Positions 50,115 to 60,120 of a stretch of 64,000 nt of DNA are shown here, one piece after another. The position numbers were made by a program, and so were the translations under genes. The DNA comes from Puia sp. (GTDB taxonomy: Bacteria; Bacteroidota; Bacteroidia; Chitinophagales; Chitinophagaceae), in contig JARLGZ010000279.1 of the NCBI GenBank assembly GCA_031292515.1, forward strand, positions 124,001-188,000. The letters are read 5' to 3'. The notes under the pieces are model-generated. The model saw only the letters and a list, made by a program, of their open reading frames with translations, was not told the origin of the DNA and ran no database searches. How positions within the stretch are numbered: the first letter of the stretch is position 1; each line of letters opens with the position of its first letter.

Positions 50115-52430
50115 TCATTTTACTTCCGGTTCGGGCGATGTCGGATTTGGTTCGGGCGGTGCGGCGGTTCCCGCCTGCCGCGTAGAATCCTTGTGCGGGA
50201 CCACGCTCCTGTGTGAAACGGAATCCTTGCGCGGAGCGGTATTTCTACGCAGCCCGGTATCCTTGCGCGGAACTACATCTTTTCGGAAGGCGGAATCGAC
50301 AGGCGGGACCGCCCCCCCGCCCGAAGGAGCCTTCTGCGCCGGCGCATCGATCGACGAGTTCTTCATCATGCTGAGCTTGATGACAGGGTTCTTCATCAGC
50401 GACAAAAAGATAGGACTCCGGGACCTGGCTGAAGTATCCAGCAGGATCGCCCTTTCGGAGGGGGTGATGTACTTCATCAGCCGGGTGCTGTCACCAGCCT
50501 GGATAGCCCAGGCGGCCGCCCGCAGCGAATCGGTTTCGAATTGCACACGTACCAGGTATTTTGGCATCAGGTTGGTGGAAGCGATCCGTTCCACATCTTT
50601 GAGCCTTTCGGTGCGTAGCGTGTCGTTCAGGTATTTCTCGACCAGCAGGGAAGCGATCGGCGCGGCCGAGGCGGCGCCATGTCCTCCGCCTTCCACGACG
50701 ACGGCAATACAGATCCGGGGATTCTCGCGAGGTGCAAAACAGACAAACAATGCGTTGTCCTTCAACTTGATCCTCCTGCCGTCAACGATCCGATAGGTCT
50801 CGGCAGTCCCTGTTTTTGCGCACATGTTGATACCGGGTATCCGGGCGACCCGCCCCGTGCCGATTTCGGACACGTCCTGCATACCGTTCTGTACCACGTC
50901 ATATTCCTTTTCGGGAATATGGGTCAGGACCTCGTGCTTTTGCCGGTATCGATCCAATAGCTTGTCCTCTTCGGATCCGGCCTCCCCGTCTATCTTTTCA
51001 ACAAAATGAGGCGTATAATAAAATCCTTTATTCGCCACCACGCAAATGGCATTTGCGATCTGCATGGGCGTCTCTGTCATCTGATCCTGTCCGATGCCCA
51101 TCGTGACCATGGTACAGGAGTTCCACGAATGCCTGTACAACTTGTCGTATACGCTGGTATCGGGAATATTGCCACCGTCTTCGCTGGGCAGATCGACACC
51201 CAGGGTATGGCCCAAACCAAATGCATTGACATATTCCTTCCATTTCATAAGACCTGTACGGGGACTATGATATTCGGGATTGTCAAGCTCCAACCGGAAG
51301 GTATTGTAAAAAAAAGAGTTGCAGGAATGGGCAATCGCCAATCTAAGATTAGCTGCATGACCCGGGACCTTTTCATCACACTTCCTTACCTGGGAGCACC
51401 CATAGTAGTATCCGCGACAATCGATCCCGCTGGCGGGTGTGATCACCCCTTCATCCAACCCGATCAATGCAGCTAACGGCTTGTAGGTGGATCCTGGCTG
51501 ATATCTTCCTTTGATTGCCCGGTTCAGCAGGGGGCTGGAGACGTCCAGTGCGAGTTTGGCATAGTTCTTTTGCTTATCGGGTCCGGTCAGGGAGTTGGGA
51601 TCATAGTCAGGCCCGGAAGTCATCGCCAGAATGCCACCCGTCTTCGGCTCGATTGCCACGATAGCACCTACTTTGCCTGCCAGCAACTTCTCGGCCAGTT
51701 GCTGCAGCTCGATATCCATATAGGTGCGCAGGTTCTTACCAGCAACCGCGGGGGTATCCAATCCCTTGTTCTCATAATGCCCGACAAGCCGGTTTTTATT
51801 ATCTTTTAGCCAGAACTCAATTCCGCGCTGTCCCATCAGCACCCGCTCATAGGACTGTTCCAGGCCGCTTCGTCCCACATAGTCTCCCAACTGGTAAGCA
51901 AAGTTTGAGCGCTTTAGAACAGCCGAATCCACTTCTCCGACATAGCCCATGATATGAGCGGCGGCATTGTAAGGGTATACCCTTACCGGTCGCTCCTGCA
52001 GATTGAATCCGGGGAATTTCCAGATATTTTCTTCCAGCTTGGCATAGAGATCCGGTGGCAGCAAGTCCTCAAAAATGGAAGGACGGAAAGCCCCATTCTT
52101 GCTCCTGGAATCCCGGATGCGTGCACGGAATTCCGCCGTATCGATTTGCAAAAGCTCACAAAAATAACCGGTGTCGATATTTTTGACCTGGGATGGGGTC
52201 ACCATCAGGTCGTATAAAATGGTATTATTGAGGATCGCCCGGCCCTTCCGGTCGTAAATAATGCCACGGGACGGATAGATCCGCTTGGGGAATAGTGCAT
52301 TCTCCTGAGCCTGCTTCTTATACTTATTGGAAATGACCTGGAGGTTGAACAATTGTGCGGCAATGATCAGGAACATGCCCAGAAAGATAAGCCGGATGAT
52401 ATTGCTGCGGGATTGATTGAATACAGACAT
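50115..52430 (-). CDS. mrdA: Penicillin-binding protein 2 with repetitive C-terminal tail
   Basis: 771 aa class B PBP. One N-terminal membrane anchor (IIRLIFLGMFLIIAAQLFNL), a dimerisation domain with SRGIIYDRKG and a transpeptidase domain with S314-T-Y-K317 (QPGSTYKPL), AHSCNSF (SxN) and AKTGTAE (KTG). It cross-links peptidoglycan during elongation with RodA and MreCD. It is well over 100 residues longer than the usual PBP2 of about 630. The extra tail (about residues 640-771) ends in Arg/Lys-Asp and Pro repeats such as VPRKDTGLRRNTAPRKDS. It lies 83 bp after mreD. Confidence 0.95.
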   Translation of the reverse strand: MSVFNQSRSNIIRLIFLGMFLIIAAQLFNLQVISNKYKKQAQENALFPKRIYPSRGIIYDRKGRAILNNTILYDLMVTPSQVKNIDTGYFCELLQIDTAEFRARIRDSRSKNGAFRPSIFEDLLPPDLYAKLEENIWKFPGFNLQERPVRVYPYNAAAHIMGYVGEVDSAVLKRSNFAYQLGDYVGRSGLEQSYERVLMGQRGIEFWLKDNKNRLVGHYENKGLDTPAVAGKNLRTYMDIELQQLAEKLLAGKVGAIVAIEPKTGGILAMTSGPDYDPNSLTGPDKQKNYAKLALDVSSPLLNRAIKGRYQPGSTYKPLAALIGLDEGVITPASGIDCRGYYYGCSQVRKCDEKVPGHAANLRLAIAHSCNSFFYNTFRLELDNPEYHSPRTGLMKWKEYVNAFGLGHTLGVDLPSEDGGNIPDTSVYDKLYRHSWNSCTMVTMGIGQDQMTETPMQIANAICVVANKGFYYTPHFVEKIDGEAGSEEDKLLDRYRQKHEVLTHIPEKEYDVVQNGMQDVSEIGTGRVARIPGINMCAKTGTAETYRIVDGRRIKLKDNALFVCFAPRENPRICIAVVVEGGGHGAASAAPIASLLVEKYLNDTLRTERLKDVERIASTNLMPKYLVRVQFETDSLRAAAWAIQAGDSTRLMKYITPSERAILLDTSARSRSPIFLSLMKNPVIKLSMMKNSSIDAPAQKAPSGGGAVPPVDSAFRKDVVPRKDTGLRRNTAPRKDSVSHRSVVPHKDSTRQAGTAAPPEPNPTSPEPEVK

Positions 52431-52513
52431 ATAAATGTACTATGTACAATTTACGAAGTACGGTTTGATTAACGTGGAAAGAATCGTTGTAATACGCCAA
52501 AACCGGTTTTTAT

Positions 52514-53047
52514 TTAGACGGTATTGGTCCTGAATTTCTGCTTCCGGTAGAACAGCAGTTCGGTCAGCATGATCAGCAGAAAGCTAATACCCGTAGTCGC
52601 CGTGACCTTTCCCAAAAAGTAGAGGAAGGATCCGAAACTCATCCATTCAAGGAACACGAGGTAGGCATTATGGAGAAAGGTCAATACGAGTACATAAGTC
52701 GCATACGGCGCCCATCCCATGCTGGTGATCGAAGGAGAGATATAGTTTTTATCGCTTCCTTCCTGGGAAATCAGCACATTGATGATAAAAGGACGTACAT
52801 AGGCGATCAGGGTACAGGCAGCAGCGTGCAGACCCGGTGTCCTGCTGAAATAGTCCAGGCTCAACCCGAAAAGAAAGCCGACCAGGCAGAGCAGGGTTCT
52901 GGAAATATTAAAAGGCAACCAGAGAATGAATAAAAAATACAGATAGGGCGTAATAAACCGGTGCAGGGGCGGTATCTTAAAGAGCACAAACACCTGTACC
53001 AGGATAAAAAACACGTAACGGATGATATTTTTCAGCAATTCGCTCAT
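52514..53047 (-). CDS. mreD: Rod shape-determining protein MreD
   Basis: 177 aa integral membrane protein with about five hydrophobic segments and little else conserved, as is usual for MreD: RYVFFILVQVFVLFKIP, YLFILWLPFNISRTLLCLVGF, FGLSLDYFSRTPGLHAAACT. It anchors MreC in the elongasome. The start overlaps the mreC stop codon by 4 bp (ATGA), so translation is coupled. Identity rests on size, membrane pattern and position between mreC and mrdA. Confidence 0.9.
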   Translation of the reverse strand: MSELLKNIIRYVFFILVQVFVLFKIPPLHRFITPYLYFLFILWLPFNISRTLLCLVGFLFGLSLDYFSRTPGLHAAACTLIAYVRPFIINVLISQEGSDKNYISPSITSMGWAPYATYVLVLTFLHNAYLVFLEWMSFGSFLYFLGKVTATTGISFLLIMLTELLFYRKQKFRTNTV

Positions 53048-53898
53048 TGGAACTTTTTACGGGTGGAGTCTTCCAGTCTTTTTTGTTCTTCATATTGCAG
53101 ATTCTCTATCACATAAACATATTCTACACTGTAAAAGTTGGTCGACGGCCTGACTTTCAGGGTGTAGAAATTGCTGGCATTGTCTTCCACGATCTCATAG
53201 ATTGTACCGACCATAATATTGGCCGGGAAAAGCGAGGAAGTCTGGCTGGTCAGGACCGTATCACCCTTGTTCACGACAGCGCTCTTGGGAATGTTTTTCA
53301 GCGTCACAAAAAGCGGGCTAAGGCCGTCCCATTCTATCGTGCCTCTGTCCCCGCCATTCTTCAGCTTGACGACCACCTTGAACTGACGGTTCAAGACGCT
53401 CATGACCGTGGCATAGTGCTCGCTCACGTTCACTACCGTGCCCACGATCCCTTGCGGGCTGACAACCCCCATATTGGGTCTGACATGCCCCTCCGAGCCA
53501 CGGTGGATAGTCAGATAGTTGGCTTGCAGGGAGGTTGTATTGCCGACGACCTTCGCCTCCATGAAATTATACTTCAGGTAAGTCTTTCCGGAATCCGTCC
53601 TCAAAGTATCCAGGATCAGCCTGCGCAGGGAATCGGGCGCTTCATAATTCTCCTTCAGGGCCTGGTGAAGCCGCCGGTTCTCGTTGACCAGGGAGTCGTT
53701 TGTCCGCTTGAGCTGGAAATAATATTCGACGTTATTGAATTTTTGATTGACCCGTCCCGTGATCTCCGTGGAGGCATTCATGAAAGCAGCTTCGTGAAAC
53801 TTATTATACCGGAACAGGAAAGAAAGGGAAATGATCTGCAACACCAGGAAGAAGAGAAAGTTAAAATTACTTCTGATGAAGAGAAAAACGTTACGCAC
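53044..53898 (-). CDS. mreC: Rod shape-determining protein MreC
   Basis: 284 aa. One N-terminal membrane segment (FLFFLVLQIISLSFLF), a coiled-coil (VEYYFQLKRTNDSLVNENRRLHQAL) and the periplasmic double beta-barrel with MGVVSPQGIVGTVVNVSEHYATVMSVL and IPKSAVVNKGDTVLTSQTSSLFP. MreC scaffolds PBP2 and RodA along MreB filaments. It lies 114 bp after mreB and overlaps mreD. Confidence 0.95.
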   Translation of the reverse strand: MRNVFLFIRSNFNFLFFLVLQIISLSFLFRYNKFHEAAFMNASTEITGRVNQKFNNVEYYFQLKRTNDSLVNENRRLHQALKENYEAPDSLRRLILDTLRTDSGKTYLKYNFMEAKVVGNTTSLQANYLTIHRGSEGHVRPNMGVVSPQGIVGTVVNVSEHYATVMSVLNRQFKVVVKLKNGGDRGTIEWDGLSPLFVTLKNIPKSAVVNKGDTVLTSQTSSLFPANIMVGTIYEIVEDNASNFYTLKVRPSTNFYSVEYVYVIENLQYEEQKRLEDSTRKKFQ

Positions 53899-54012
53899 CG
53901 GAGTTTGGATTTTAGTTTGCGGTTTTTAGTTCCTGGATCCCGGAACCGGGGATTTAATTTATTTCAGGGTCCGGTTCATCCGGGGCCTGGTTTTAAAATG
54001 ACAAACCGAAGG

Positions 54013-55038
54013 CTATCTCATGACGAAAGGATAACGGTCATAGTTTTTCAAAGCGATACCGGTGCCGCGAACTACACTCTTCAGGGGATCATCCGCAATA
54101 TGAACCGGCAGCTTGATCTTCTGGCTGAGCCGTTTATCCAACCCTCTCAACAAGGCGCCTCCTCCGGTCAGGTATAAGCCACGGCGATAAATATCACCCG
54201 CCAGCTCAGGCGGTGTTGTTTCCAGGGCTTTCAGAATGGCTTCCTCGATTTTGAAGATGCTCTTATCCAGGGCCTCTGCTATCTCCTGGAAACTGACCAT
54301 AATTTGCTTGGGGATCCCGGTGACCAGGTCACGACCGTTGACCGGGATATCGTCCGGCGGATTGTCGAGGTCTTTAAGCGCCGCCCCGATCTGAATTTTT
54401 ATCTGCTCGGCCGTTCTCTCACCGATCAGGAGACTATGGTAACGACGAAGCGCTTCCATGATGTCGGCAGTGAACTCATCCCCCGCTATACGGATGGATT
54501 GGTCGCAGACGATACCGGCCAGTGCGATCACCGTAATGCCCGTTGTACCGCCTCCGATATCGATGATCATGTTTCCAACCGGCTCTTCTACGTCGATACC
54601 AATGCCCAGCGCAGCGGCCATCGGTTCATGGATCAGGTAGACCTCCTTGGCTCCGGCCTGTTCCGCGCTATCCCTTACGGCTCTTTTTTCCACTTCCGTG
54701 ATACTGGATGGGATACAAATCATCATCCTCCAACTGGGAGGAAACAACGGCTTTTTCGGATAGATCATCTTGATCATCTCGCGGATCATCAGCTCGGCAG
54801 CGTTGAAATCCGCGATTACGCCGTCTTTCAGCGGACGGACCGTGCGGATGCTCTCATGTGTCTTTTCATGCATCATAAGAGCTCTTTTGCCTACTGCCAG
54901 TACGGTCTTAGGGTTGTTTCGGTCCAACGCTACGATACTCGGTTCATTGACAACTATTTCGTCATTATGTATGATGAGGGTATTTGCGGTACCCAGGTCC
55001 ATCGCGATTTCTTGCGTAAGGAAATTGAATAATCCCAT
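54013..55038 (-). CDS. mreB: Rod shape-determining actin homolog MreB
   Basis: 341 aa actin-fold ATPase. Phosphate-1 loop MDLGTANTLI near the N-terminus, phosphate-2 IDIGGGTTGITVIAL, the connect regions EPMAAALGIGI and IRIAGDEFTADI, and the adenosine loop YLTGGGALLRGLDKRL. It forms membrane-bound filaments that direct lateral cell-wall growth, with mreC, mreD, mrdA and rodA following in order. The gene has its own upstream gap (160 bp to the tdo gene) with TTTGCA-type -7 candidates. Confidence 0.97.
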   Translation of the reverse strand: MGLFNFLTQEIAMDLGTANTLIIHNDEIVVNEPSIVALDRNNPKTVLAVGKRALMMHEKTHESIRTVRPLKDGVIADFNAAELMIREMIKMIYPKKPLFPPSWRMMICIPSSITEVEKRAVRDSAEQAGAKEVYLIHEPMAAALGIGIDVEEPVGNMIIDIGGGTTGITVIALAGIVCDQSIRIAGDEFTADIMEALRRYHSLLIGERTAEQIKIQIGAALKDLDNPPDDIPVNGRDLVTGIPKQIMVSFQEIAEALDKSIFKIEEAILKALETTPPELAGDIYRRGLYLTGGGALLRGLDKRLSQKIKLPVHIADDPLKSVVRGTGIALKNYDRYPFVMR

Positions 55039-55198
55039 TTTAAAAGGTCAGATTTTTGAATTTGGGTATAATGTCAGCAAAATTGATGCAAATAATTTGA
55101 ATTAACAAGGTAGAGGCCTCGAATTGCCAGTAAATTTACCGGATAAAAGTCGAACCACTAAAAAAATCTAATCGAACTCCCTGGCTTTTTTCAACCTT

Positions 55199-56230
55199 TT
55201 AGCCGGCAAAGCCCAGCCGCTTTTCCATATCCGGGCCTAAAGACGGCAATCTCCTCCTTTCAATCAGGAAGCTGCTCAGTGCCGCAACCTCCTTGAATAT
55301 ATAGTGCCTTTCAAGCGCCGAATGCAGATAATCCTTGCCTGTGCTGCCTCCCGTGCCTATCCGCATTCCGATCATGCGGTGAACCATACTCATGTGGCGA
55401 TAGCGCCAGGTGCTCAACTGCTCATCGATTTCCAGCAATTGATTGAGCAGCTGGAAAGGAAGTTGCAGGATCGGGTAACCGCGGTACAACATGATAAAAA
55501 GCGCCGCACGACAGGCAGCCGGAGAAAGCGAACGCACGGGTTCCGTCTGCTTTTGTTCACCCTTCCTGGCACCCGGATCCGTTTTCACATCGAATACAAG
55601 ATCAAAGAACGCCAGATTGGCCTTCTCGGCTTCAGCAAGGCTTTGCCTGTAGATACTGCGATAAGCTGGCCAGAAGTCCGCCGAATCCTGGTAATCGAAA
55701 AAAGGCATGCGCTCCAGCCACCCGTTTACCAGCTCCAGCAGGGATTTGTCAGCCTCCGCCTGGCGAATTGCCCTGATTTCTTCCGGTCTCAATTGGGAAA
55801 TATAATAAGATTGCCCGTATCGATGTTCATATTTCAATCCCAGCCTGGCTTCCAGCAATTTGAACTGCCGGCTCTGAAAGCCGGACGCGGGGCGCAGCAA
55901 GTCCCGGAAATCAAGGAAATCCATGGGGGTCATGGTTTCCAGAATATCTATCTGGTGAACCAATACCTTAAGGATCTCCGCACAACGCGAGAGGCGGTGG
56001 ACGACGGTCTGCAGTTCCGGGGAGTTATCGTTCAGCGAGGGTTGCTGCATAATCCCATTGACCGACTCCAGCTCGAATAGCAGCTGTTTAAACCAAAGTT
56101 CGTAAGCCTGGTGGATAACGATGAATAGCATTTCATCGTGCGCCGGTTGATGCTGCTTACTCAACGGGTTTTGTGCACCGAGTATCTTGTCAAGATGGAG
56201 ATAGTCGCTGTAGTGAACTTCATCCGGCAT
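55199..56230 (-). CDS. kynA: Tryptophan 2,3-dioxygenase
   Basis: 343 aa heme enzyme that opens the indole ring of L-tryptophan to N-formylkynurenine, the first step of the kynurenine route. Family motifs: YSDYLHLDKIL, HDEMLFIVIHQAYELWFKQLLFELES (distal substrate pocket), QSRQFKLLEARLG, and the C-terminal WRYRHMSMVHRMIGMRIGTGGSTGKDYL with the proximal heme His. No other kynurenine gene is in the window, although nadC at the far right could take part in NAD synthesis from this route. ATG 56230. Confidence 0.95.
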   Translation of the reverse strand: MPDEVHYSDYLHLDKILGAQNPLSKQHQPAHDEMLFIVIHQAYELWFKQLLFELESVNGIMQQPSLNDNSPELQTVVHRLSRCAEILKVLVHQIDILETMTPMDFLDFRDLLRPASGFQSRQFKLLEARLGLKYEHRYGQSYYISQLRPEEIRAIRQAEADKSLLELVNGWLERMPFFDYQDSADFWPAYRSIYRQSLAEAEKANLAFFDLVFDVKTDPGARKGEQKQTEPVRSLSPAACRAALFIMLYRGYPILQLPFQLLNQLLEIDEQLSTWRYRHMSMVHRMIGMRIGTGGSTGKDYLHSALERHYIFKEVAALSSFLIERRRLPSLGPDMEKRLGFAG

Positions 56231-56316
56231 GGTTTACTGAATTTGACTGGTTGACGACACGAGAACGTCGGGGGCGCCTGGTAAATTGTGGCCGGCCGGA
56301 ATACTTTAGCGAGTAA

Positions 56317-56388
56317 TGAGTAGTCAGTAGTGAGTGGACGTAAATACGCCTCAAGACTTTCCAAAAGCTACTCACTACTGACTACTCA
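56317..56388. repeat. 21-bp inverted repeat after purD
   Basis: TGAGTAGTCAGTAGTGAGTGG (56317-56337) is complementary to 56368-56388 except for one position (a G-T pair in RNA), giving a 21-bp hairpin with a 30-nt loop. Each arm is itself built of GAGTAGT/GTAGTGA steps. The arm ends at the purD stop codon. It may act as a terminator without a T-run, or be a simple-sequence repeat that inverted. Confidence 0.75.
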
Positions 56389-57687
56389 CTATAGGAATTC
56401 AAACCCGATATCCCGCCTGTAGTAGATCCCTTCATAGTCGATTTGCTCCAGCACATCCCTGGATTTATCAACGGCCTCGTAGACCGTATCGGCAAAAGAA
56501 GTGACGCAGAGTACCCTGCCGCCACTCGTCAGGACCTGTTCTACCGGCGTTTTCCCAACTTTTTGAAGCCTGGTACCCGCATGAAAGATCAGGCTGTCAG
56601 GGGATAGGGGCTGATCCAGACCGGAAATCGGGAATCCTTTCTCATAACTTCCGGGATAACCGCCGCTGACGGCCATGATAGTCGCGGCTATCCGATCATC
56701 CGTCTTAATTACGACCTCATCCAGCTTTTGGCCGGCGGTGGCCAGAAACAACTCCACAAGGTCGTTTTGCAAACGGGGCAGCACGACTTCCGTCTCCGGA
56801 TCGCCGAGGCGGCAGTTGTATTCGATCACATACGGATCATCTCCTACTTTTATAATGCCAATAAAGATAAAACCGCGATAATCGATCCCCTCCTTTTGCA
56901 GCCCCCCGACGGTCGGCACGATGATACGATCGGTAATCTTTTGCATAAAAGCTTCGTCGGCGAAAGCCACCGGGCTGACGGCTCCCATCCCCCCGGTATT
57001 AGGTCCTTTTTCGCCTTCTCCGATCCGTTTATAATCTTTTGCCTCCGGAAGGACGACATAATGCCTCCCGTCCGTCAACACGAATACGGACAATTCAATC
57101 CCGTTAAGGAATTCTTCCACTACAACCTTACTACTGGCCTCTCCGAATTTATTGCCATGTATCATCAACTCGAATTCCGCAACGGCCTCAATATGGTTCT
57201 GACAGATCACCACACCCTTGCCCGCAGCCAGCCCATCCGCCTTTAAGACGATCGGAAGCGCATGCGCTTTCAGGTATTCGATCCCTTCCACAAAATTCGA
57301 ATCATTAAACTCCCGGAAAGAAGCAGTCGGAATTCCGGCCGTCTGCATGAACTTCTTTGAAAAAGCCTTACTTCCTTCCAGCCTGGCGCCACTGGCCGAG
57401 GGCCCGATGACGGGTATACCCTTCAGGGATCCATCACCCGCAAAAAAATCCACGATGCCCCTTACAAGGGGCTCTTCGGGTCCCACCACTACGAGCTCGA
57501 TCTTTTCCGCCACGCAAAGCTTCTTAACACCTTCAAAATCCGTGGGGGAACACTCCACGTTGGTCCCGCACAGAGCTGTACCCGCATTGCCCGGAGCAAT
57601 AAAAAGCCTGGAACAAAGCCTGCTTTGAGTAAGTTTCCATGCGATTGCATGTTCTCTACCGCCTGAGCCTAGCAATAAAATATTCAT
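56389..57687 (-). CDS. purD: Phosphoribosylamine-glycine ligase
   Basis: 432 aa ATP-grasp enzyme of purine synthesis (GAR synthetase). Seen: MNILLLGSGGREHAIAWKL (start), GPEEPLVRGIVDFF, VLKADGLAAGKGVVIC (ATP-grasp Lys), the PurD signature EYNCRLGDPETEVVLPRL, and PNTGGMGAVSP. A longer frame to 57768 exists, but ATG 57687 begins the conserved N-terminus. The hairpin repeat at 56317-56388 lies directly behind it. Confidence 0.96.
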   Translation of the reverse strand: MNILLLGSGGREHAIAWKLTQSRLCSRLFIAPGNAGTALCGTNVECSPTDFEGVKKLCVAEKIELVVVGPEEPLVRGIVDFFAGDGSLKGIPVIGPSASGARLEGSKAFSKKFMQTAGIPTASFREFNDSNFVEGIEYLKAHALPIVLKADGLAAGKGVVICQNHIEAVAEFELMIHGNKFGEASSKVVVEEFLNGIELSVFVLTDGRHYVVLPEAKDYKRIGEGEKGPNTGGMGAVSPVAFADEAFMQKITDRIIVPTVGGLQKEGIDYRGFIFIGIIKVGDDPYVIEYNCRLGDPETEVVLPRLQNDLVELFLATAGQKLDEVVIKTDDRIAATIMAVSGGYPGSYEKGFPISGLDQPLSPDSLIFHAGTRLQKVGKTPVEQVLTSGGRVLCVTSFADTVYEAVDKSRDVLEQIDYEGIYYRRDIGFEFL

Positions 57688-57960
57688 CAGTAAAAATTTT
57701 GTCCCTCTTATTTGTCGGTTGGCCATATGCAACGACCGTATCGTCCTGTCGCCGGGGGCATTCACCATCCCGGCATCCTGTTAAGTCAGGCCAGTACGGC
57801 CGTTTCTCGTCTATCGATCCAGCCCCGAAATTCGAAATTCAGGAGCACATTCGGAAAAGAATTTTATAGATCTATGGTCAGAACGGTGCTTTTTGTATTG
57901 GGTTTATCTGTATTTTACGTCTTCTGATGACGAGGAGAAGGTCATATCCACCAAAAATTC

Positions 57961-59634
57961 ATGCAGACAATGCAGACACCCGCACCGCAGACTAGACACC
58001 CCAGAGGTCTTATGGTACTGTTCTTTACAGAAATGTGGGAACGATTCGGTTACTACCTGATGGTTGGTATTCTCTTTTTATACCTGAGCGATACGGTGGG
58101 CAATGGCGGCAGAGGCATGGACACCAGCCTCGCGGCGGATATTGTTGGCACCTATGTGGCCCTGGTCTATCTTACTCCCTTCATAGGCGGCTTACTGGCC
58201 GACAGGTATCTCGGATACCGCAGAGCCATCTTCATCGGCGGATCATTGATGGCGCTTGGTTATTTTTTGCTGGCCATCCCGCGAAGCGGATCCATGCTGT
58301 ATGTCGCACTGGCCTGTATCATTGTGGGGAACGGATTTTTCAAACCCAATATCAGCACTCTTCTTGGCAATATGTACAATACGGAGGCGCTGAAACCCAA
58401 AAAAGATACCGCTTATAATATCTTTTACATGGGCATTAACATCGGGGCTTTTATCTGCAATTTCGTGGCCGCTTACCTGCGTAACAACTACAGCTGGGGG
58501 TATGCATTTGCCGCCGCGGGGTGCGGCATGGTATTCGGGATCTTCTGGTTCGGCCTGGGTCAACGGCATGTTCAGAAAGCGGATATCATCAAGCCCGTTC
58601 AGAAGGAAGACATGCCTATATCCAAAATTGTTTTGTACGTCTTTGTTCCGGCGATCATTGCCGGCGCCATTGGCTGGTTTATCCCCGGAAACCTGATCGG
58701 CTCCGACTCCAACGACGCTTTCGTATTCGCCTGCATACCCATCATCATTTTCTACTTCGGCATCTGGTATCGTTCGAATCCGTCCGATAAAAGGAGAGTG
58801 GGAACCCTGTTGACCCTTTTTGGCGTGGCGATTATTTTCTGGAATATATATAACCAAAACGCCACGTCCCTGACAATCTGGGCGGAAAGCTATACAAACC
58901 GTGAAACACCAAAGGCCGCCGAGGCCGCCCTGAAGCCCTTTGGATTTATGGAAACCGTCAATACAGCGGACAAGGACGTCCCCATACTCGATGAGCACCT
59001 GAGAGCCAGGACCGACGCCAACGGGAAAATACTGACACACATGGGCACATCCCCTTATCTGCAAAACCTGCCAAAAGACCAGTGGCCCGCTAAAGGCCAG
59101 GATATGAAGCTGCTCTCGACAGAAATCTATCAATCGATCAACCCCTTCTGGATCATCGTACTCACCCCTGTAATTGTAGGATTATTCGGATGGCTGCGGG
59201 CAAGAGGCAAGGAGCCTTCCACGCCCGGTAAATTTGCCTGGGGTACGATCATTGCCGGCCTCTCCTCGCTGATCATGGTTGCCGCCTGCCTTTCCGTAAA
59301 TGTGTATCAGCAAAAAGCCTCCTCCTGGTGGATCTTCTCCAGCTACGGCGTCTTTACCATCAGCGAACTGTTTATGAGCCCGGTAGGTCTTTCGCTTGTA
59401 TCAAAGGTAGCCCCCAGGAGACTTACCGCCCTGATGATGGGCGGATGGCTGCTGACTACGTCGTTAGGCGGCAAGATAGCGGGCATCATGGCCGGTTTCT
59501 GGGATCGTTTTGACAATAAAGCCGTTTTTTTTGCCATCAGCGCCATTGCGGCCATCATAGCCGGGTTGGCACTCTTTCCCCTTGCGAAAAGACTAAACAA
59601 GGTGGTCGTCGAAGCCACCGCTTCGGATGATTGA
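57961..59634 (+). CDS. POT-family peptide/proton symporter
   Basis: 557 aa with about 12-14 membrane segments. N-terminal POT motif FFTEMWERFGYYLMVGILFLYL (ExxERFxYY) and the second signature FIGGLLADRYLGYRR, with FKPNISTLLGNMY and FYMGINIGAFI. Family members import di- and tripeptides with protons (DtpT/PTR2 group). There is a large loop around residues 300-390. It stands alone between purD (divergent) and apaG (convergent). ATG 57961. Confidence 0.93.
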   Translation: MQTMQTPAPQTRHPRGLMVLFFTEMWERFGYYLMVGILFLYLSDTVGNGGRGMDTSLAADIVGTYVALVYLTPFIGGLLADRYLGYRRAIFIGGSLMALGYFLLAIPRSGSMLYVALACIIVGNGFFKPNISTLLGNMYNTEALKPKKDTAYNIFYMGINIGAFICNFVAAYLRNNYSWGYAFAAAGCGMVFGIFWFGLGQRHVQKADIIKPVQKEDMPISKIVLYVFVPAIIAGAIGWFIPGNLIGSDSNDAFVFACIPIIIFYFGIWYRSNPSDKRRVGTLLTLFGVAIIFWNIYNQNATSLTIWAESYTNRETPKAAEAALKPFGFMETVNTADKDVPILDEHLRARTDANGKILTHMGTSPYLQNLPKDQWPAKGQDMKLLSTEIYQSINPFWIIVLTPVIVGLFGWLRARGKEPSTPGKFAWGTIIAGLSSLIMVAACLSVNVYQQKASSWWIFSSYGVFTISELFMSPVGLSLVSKVAPRRLTALMMGGWLLTTSLGGKIAGIMAGFWDRFDNKAVFFAISAIAAIIAGLALFPLAKRLNKVVVEATASDD

Positions 59635-59733
59635 GGGAAATCGATTGACCGGTAGCAATGGGAAGATGTAAACGCAATGTAATCCGTTCATCCCGCTGTT
59701 CATCCCGGGAGGAGTATAGGTTCACGGAACGTA

Positions 59734-60120
59734 TCAGTTCATCTTAAAAGGAACGATCATCTCAAAGCTGGGAATATTGACGTCAAAGCTTGTCTTGCTA
59801 TTGAGGTTCTCCATAACATAGGTGCCGTACATTTTACCCATCTCAGTACGGAGATTGCAGCCGCTGACATATTGATATCTTTCACCGGAATTCAAAGTAG
59901 GCTGGACTCCTACAACCCCTTCTCCCTCCACTTCCCGATAGCTGCCATTGCTGTCAAAAATATGCCAGTGCCTGCGATGAAGCTTGACCGGATGACTGTT
60001 GTGGTTTTCGATGGTGATCCGGTAGGCAAACATATATTCACCGGAAAGCGGGTTGGAATAATCCGGTTGATAAAATGTTTCCACACTTACCTCCACGCCC
60101 TCTGAGATCTTATTGGCCAT
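59734..60120 (-). CDS. apaG: ApaG domain protein
   Basis: 128 aa single immunoglobulin-like ApaG domain: VEVSVETFYQPDYSNPLSGEYMFAYRITIENHN, HRRHWHIFDSNG, EGEGVVGVQPTLNSGERYQYVSG and GKMYGTYVMEN. ApaG has been linked to cobalt/magnesium resistance in enterobacteria; its biochemical role is unclear. ATG 60120 is used in place of a TTG at 60129. Convergent with the POT transporter gene and divergent from icd. Confidence 0.93.
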   Translation of the reverse strand: MANKISEGVEVSVETFYQPDYSNPLSGEYMFAYRITIENHNSHPVKLHRRHWHIFDSNGSYREVEGEGVVGVQPTLNSGERYQYVSGCNLRTEMGKMYGTYVMENLNSKTSFDVNIPSFEMIVPFKMN

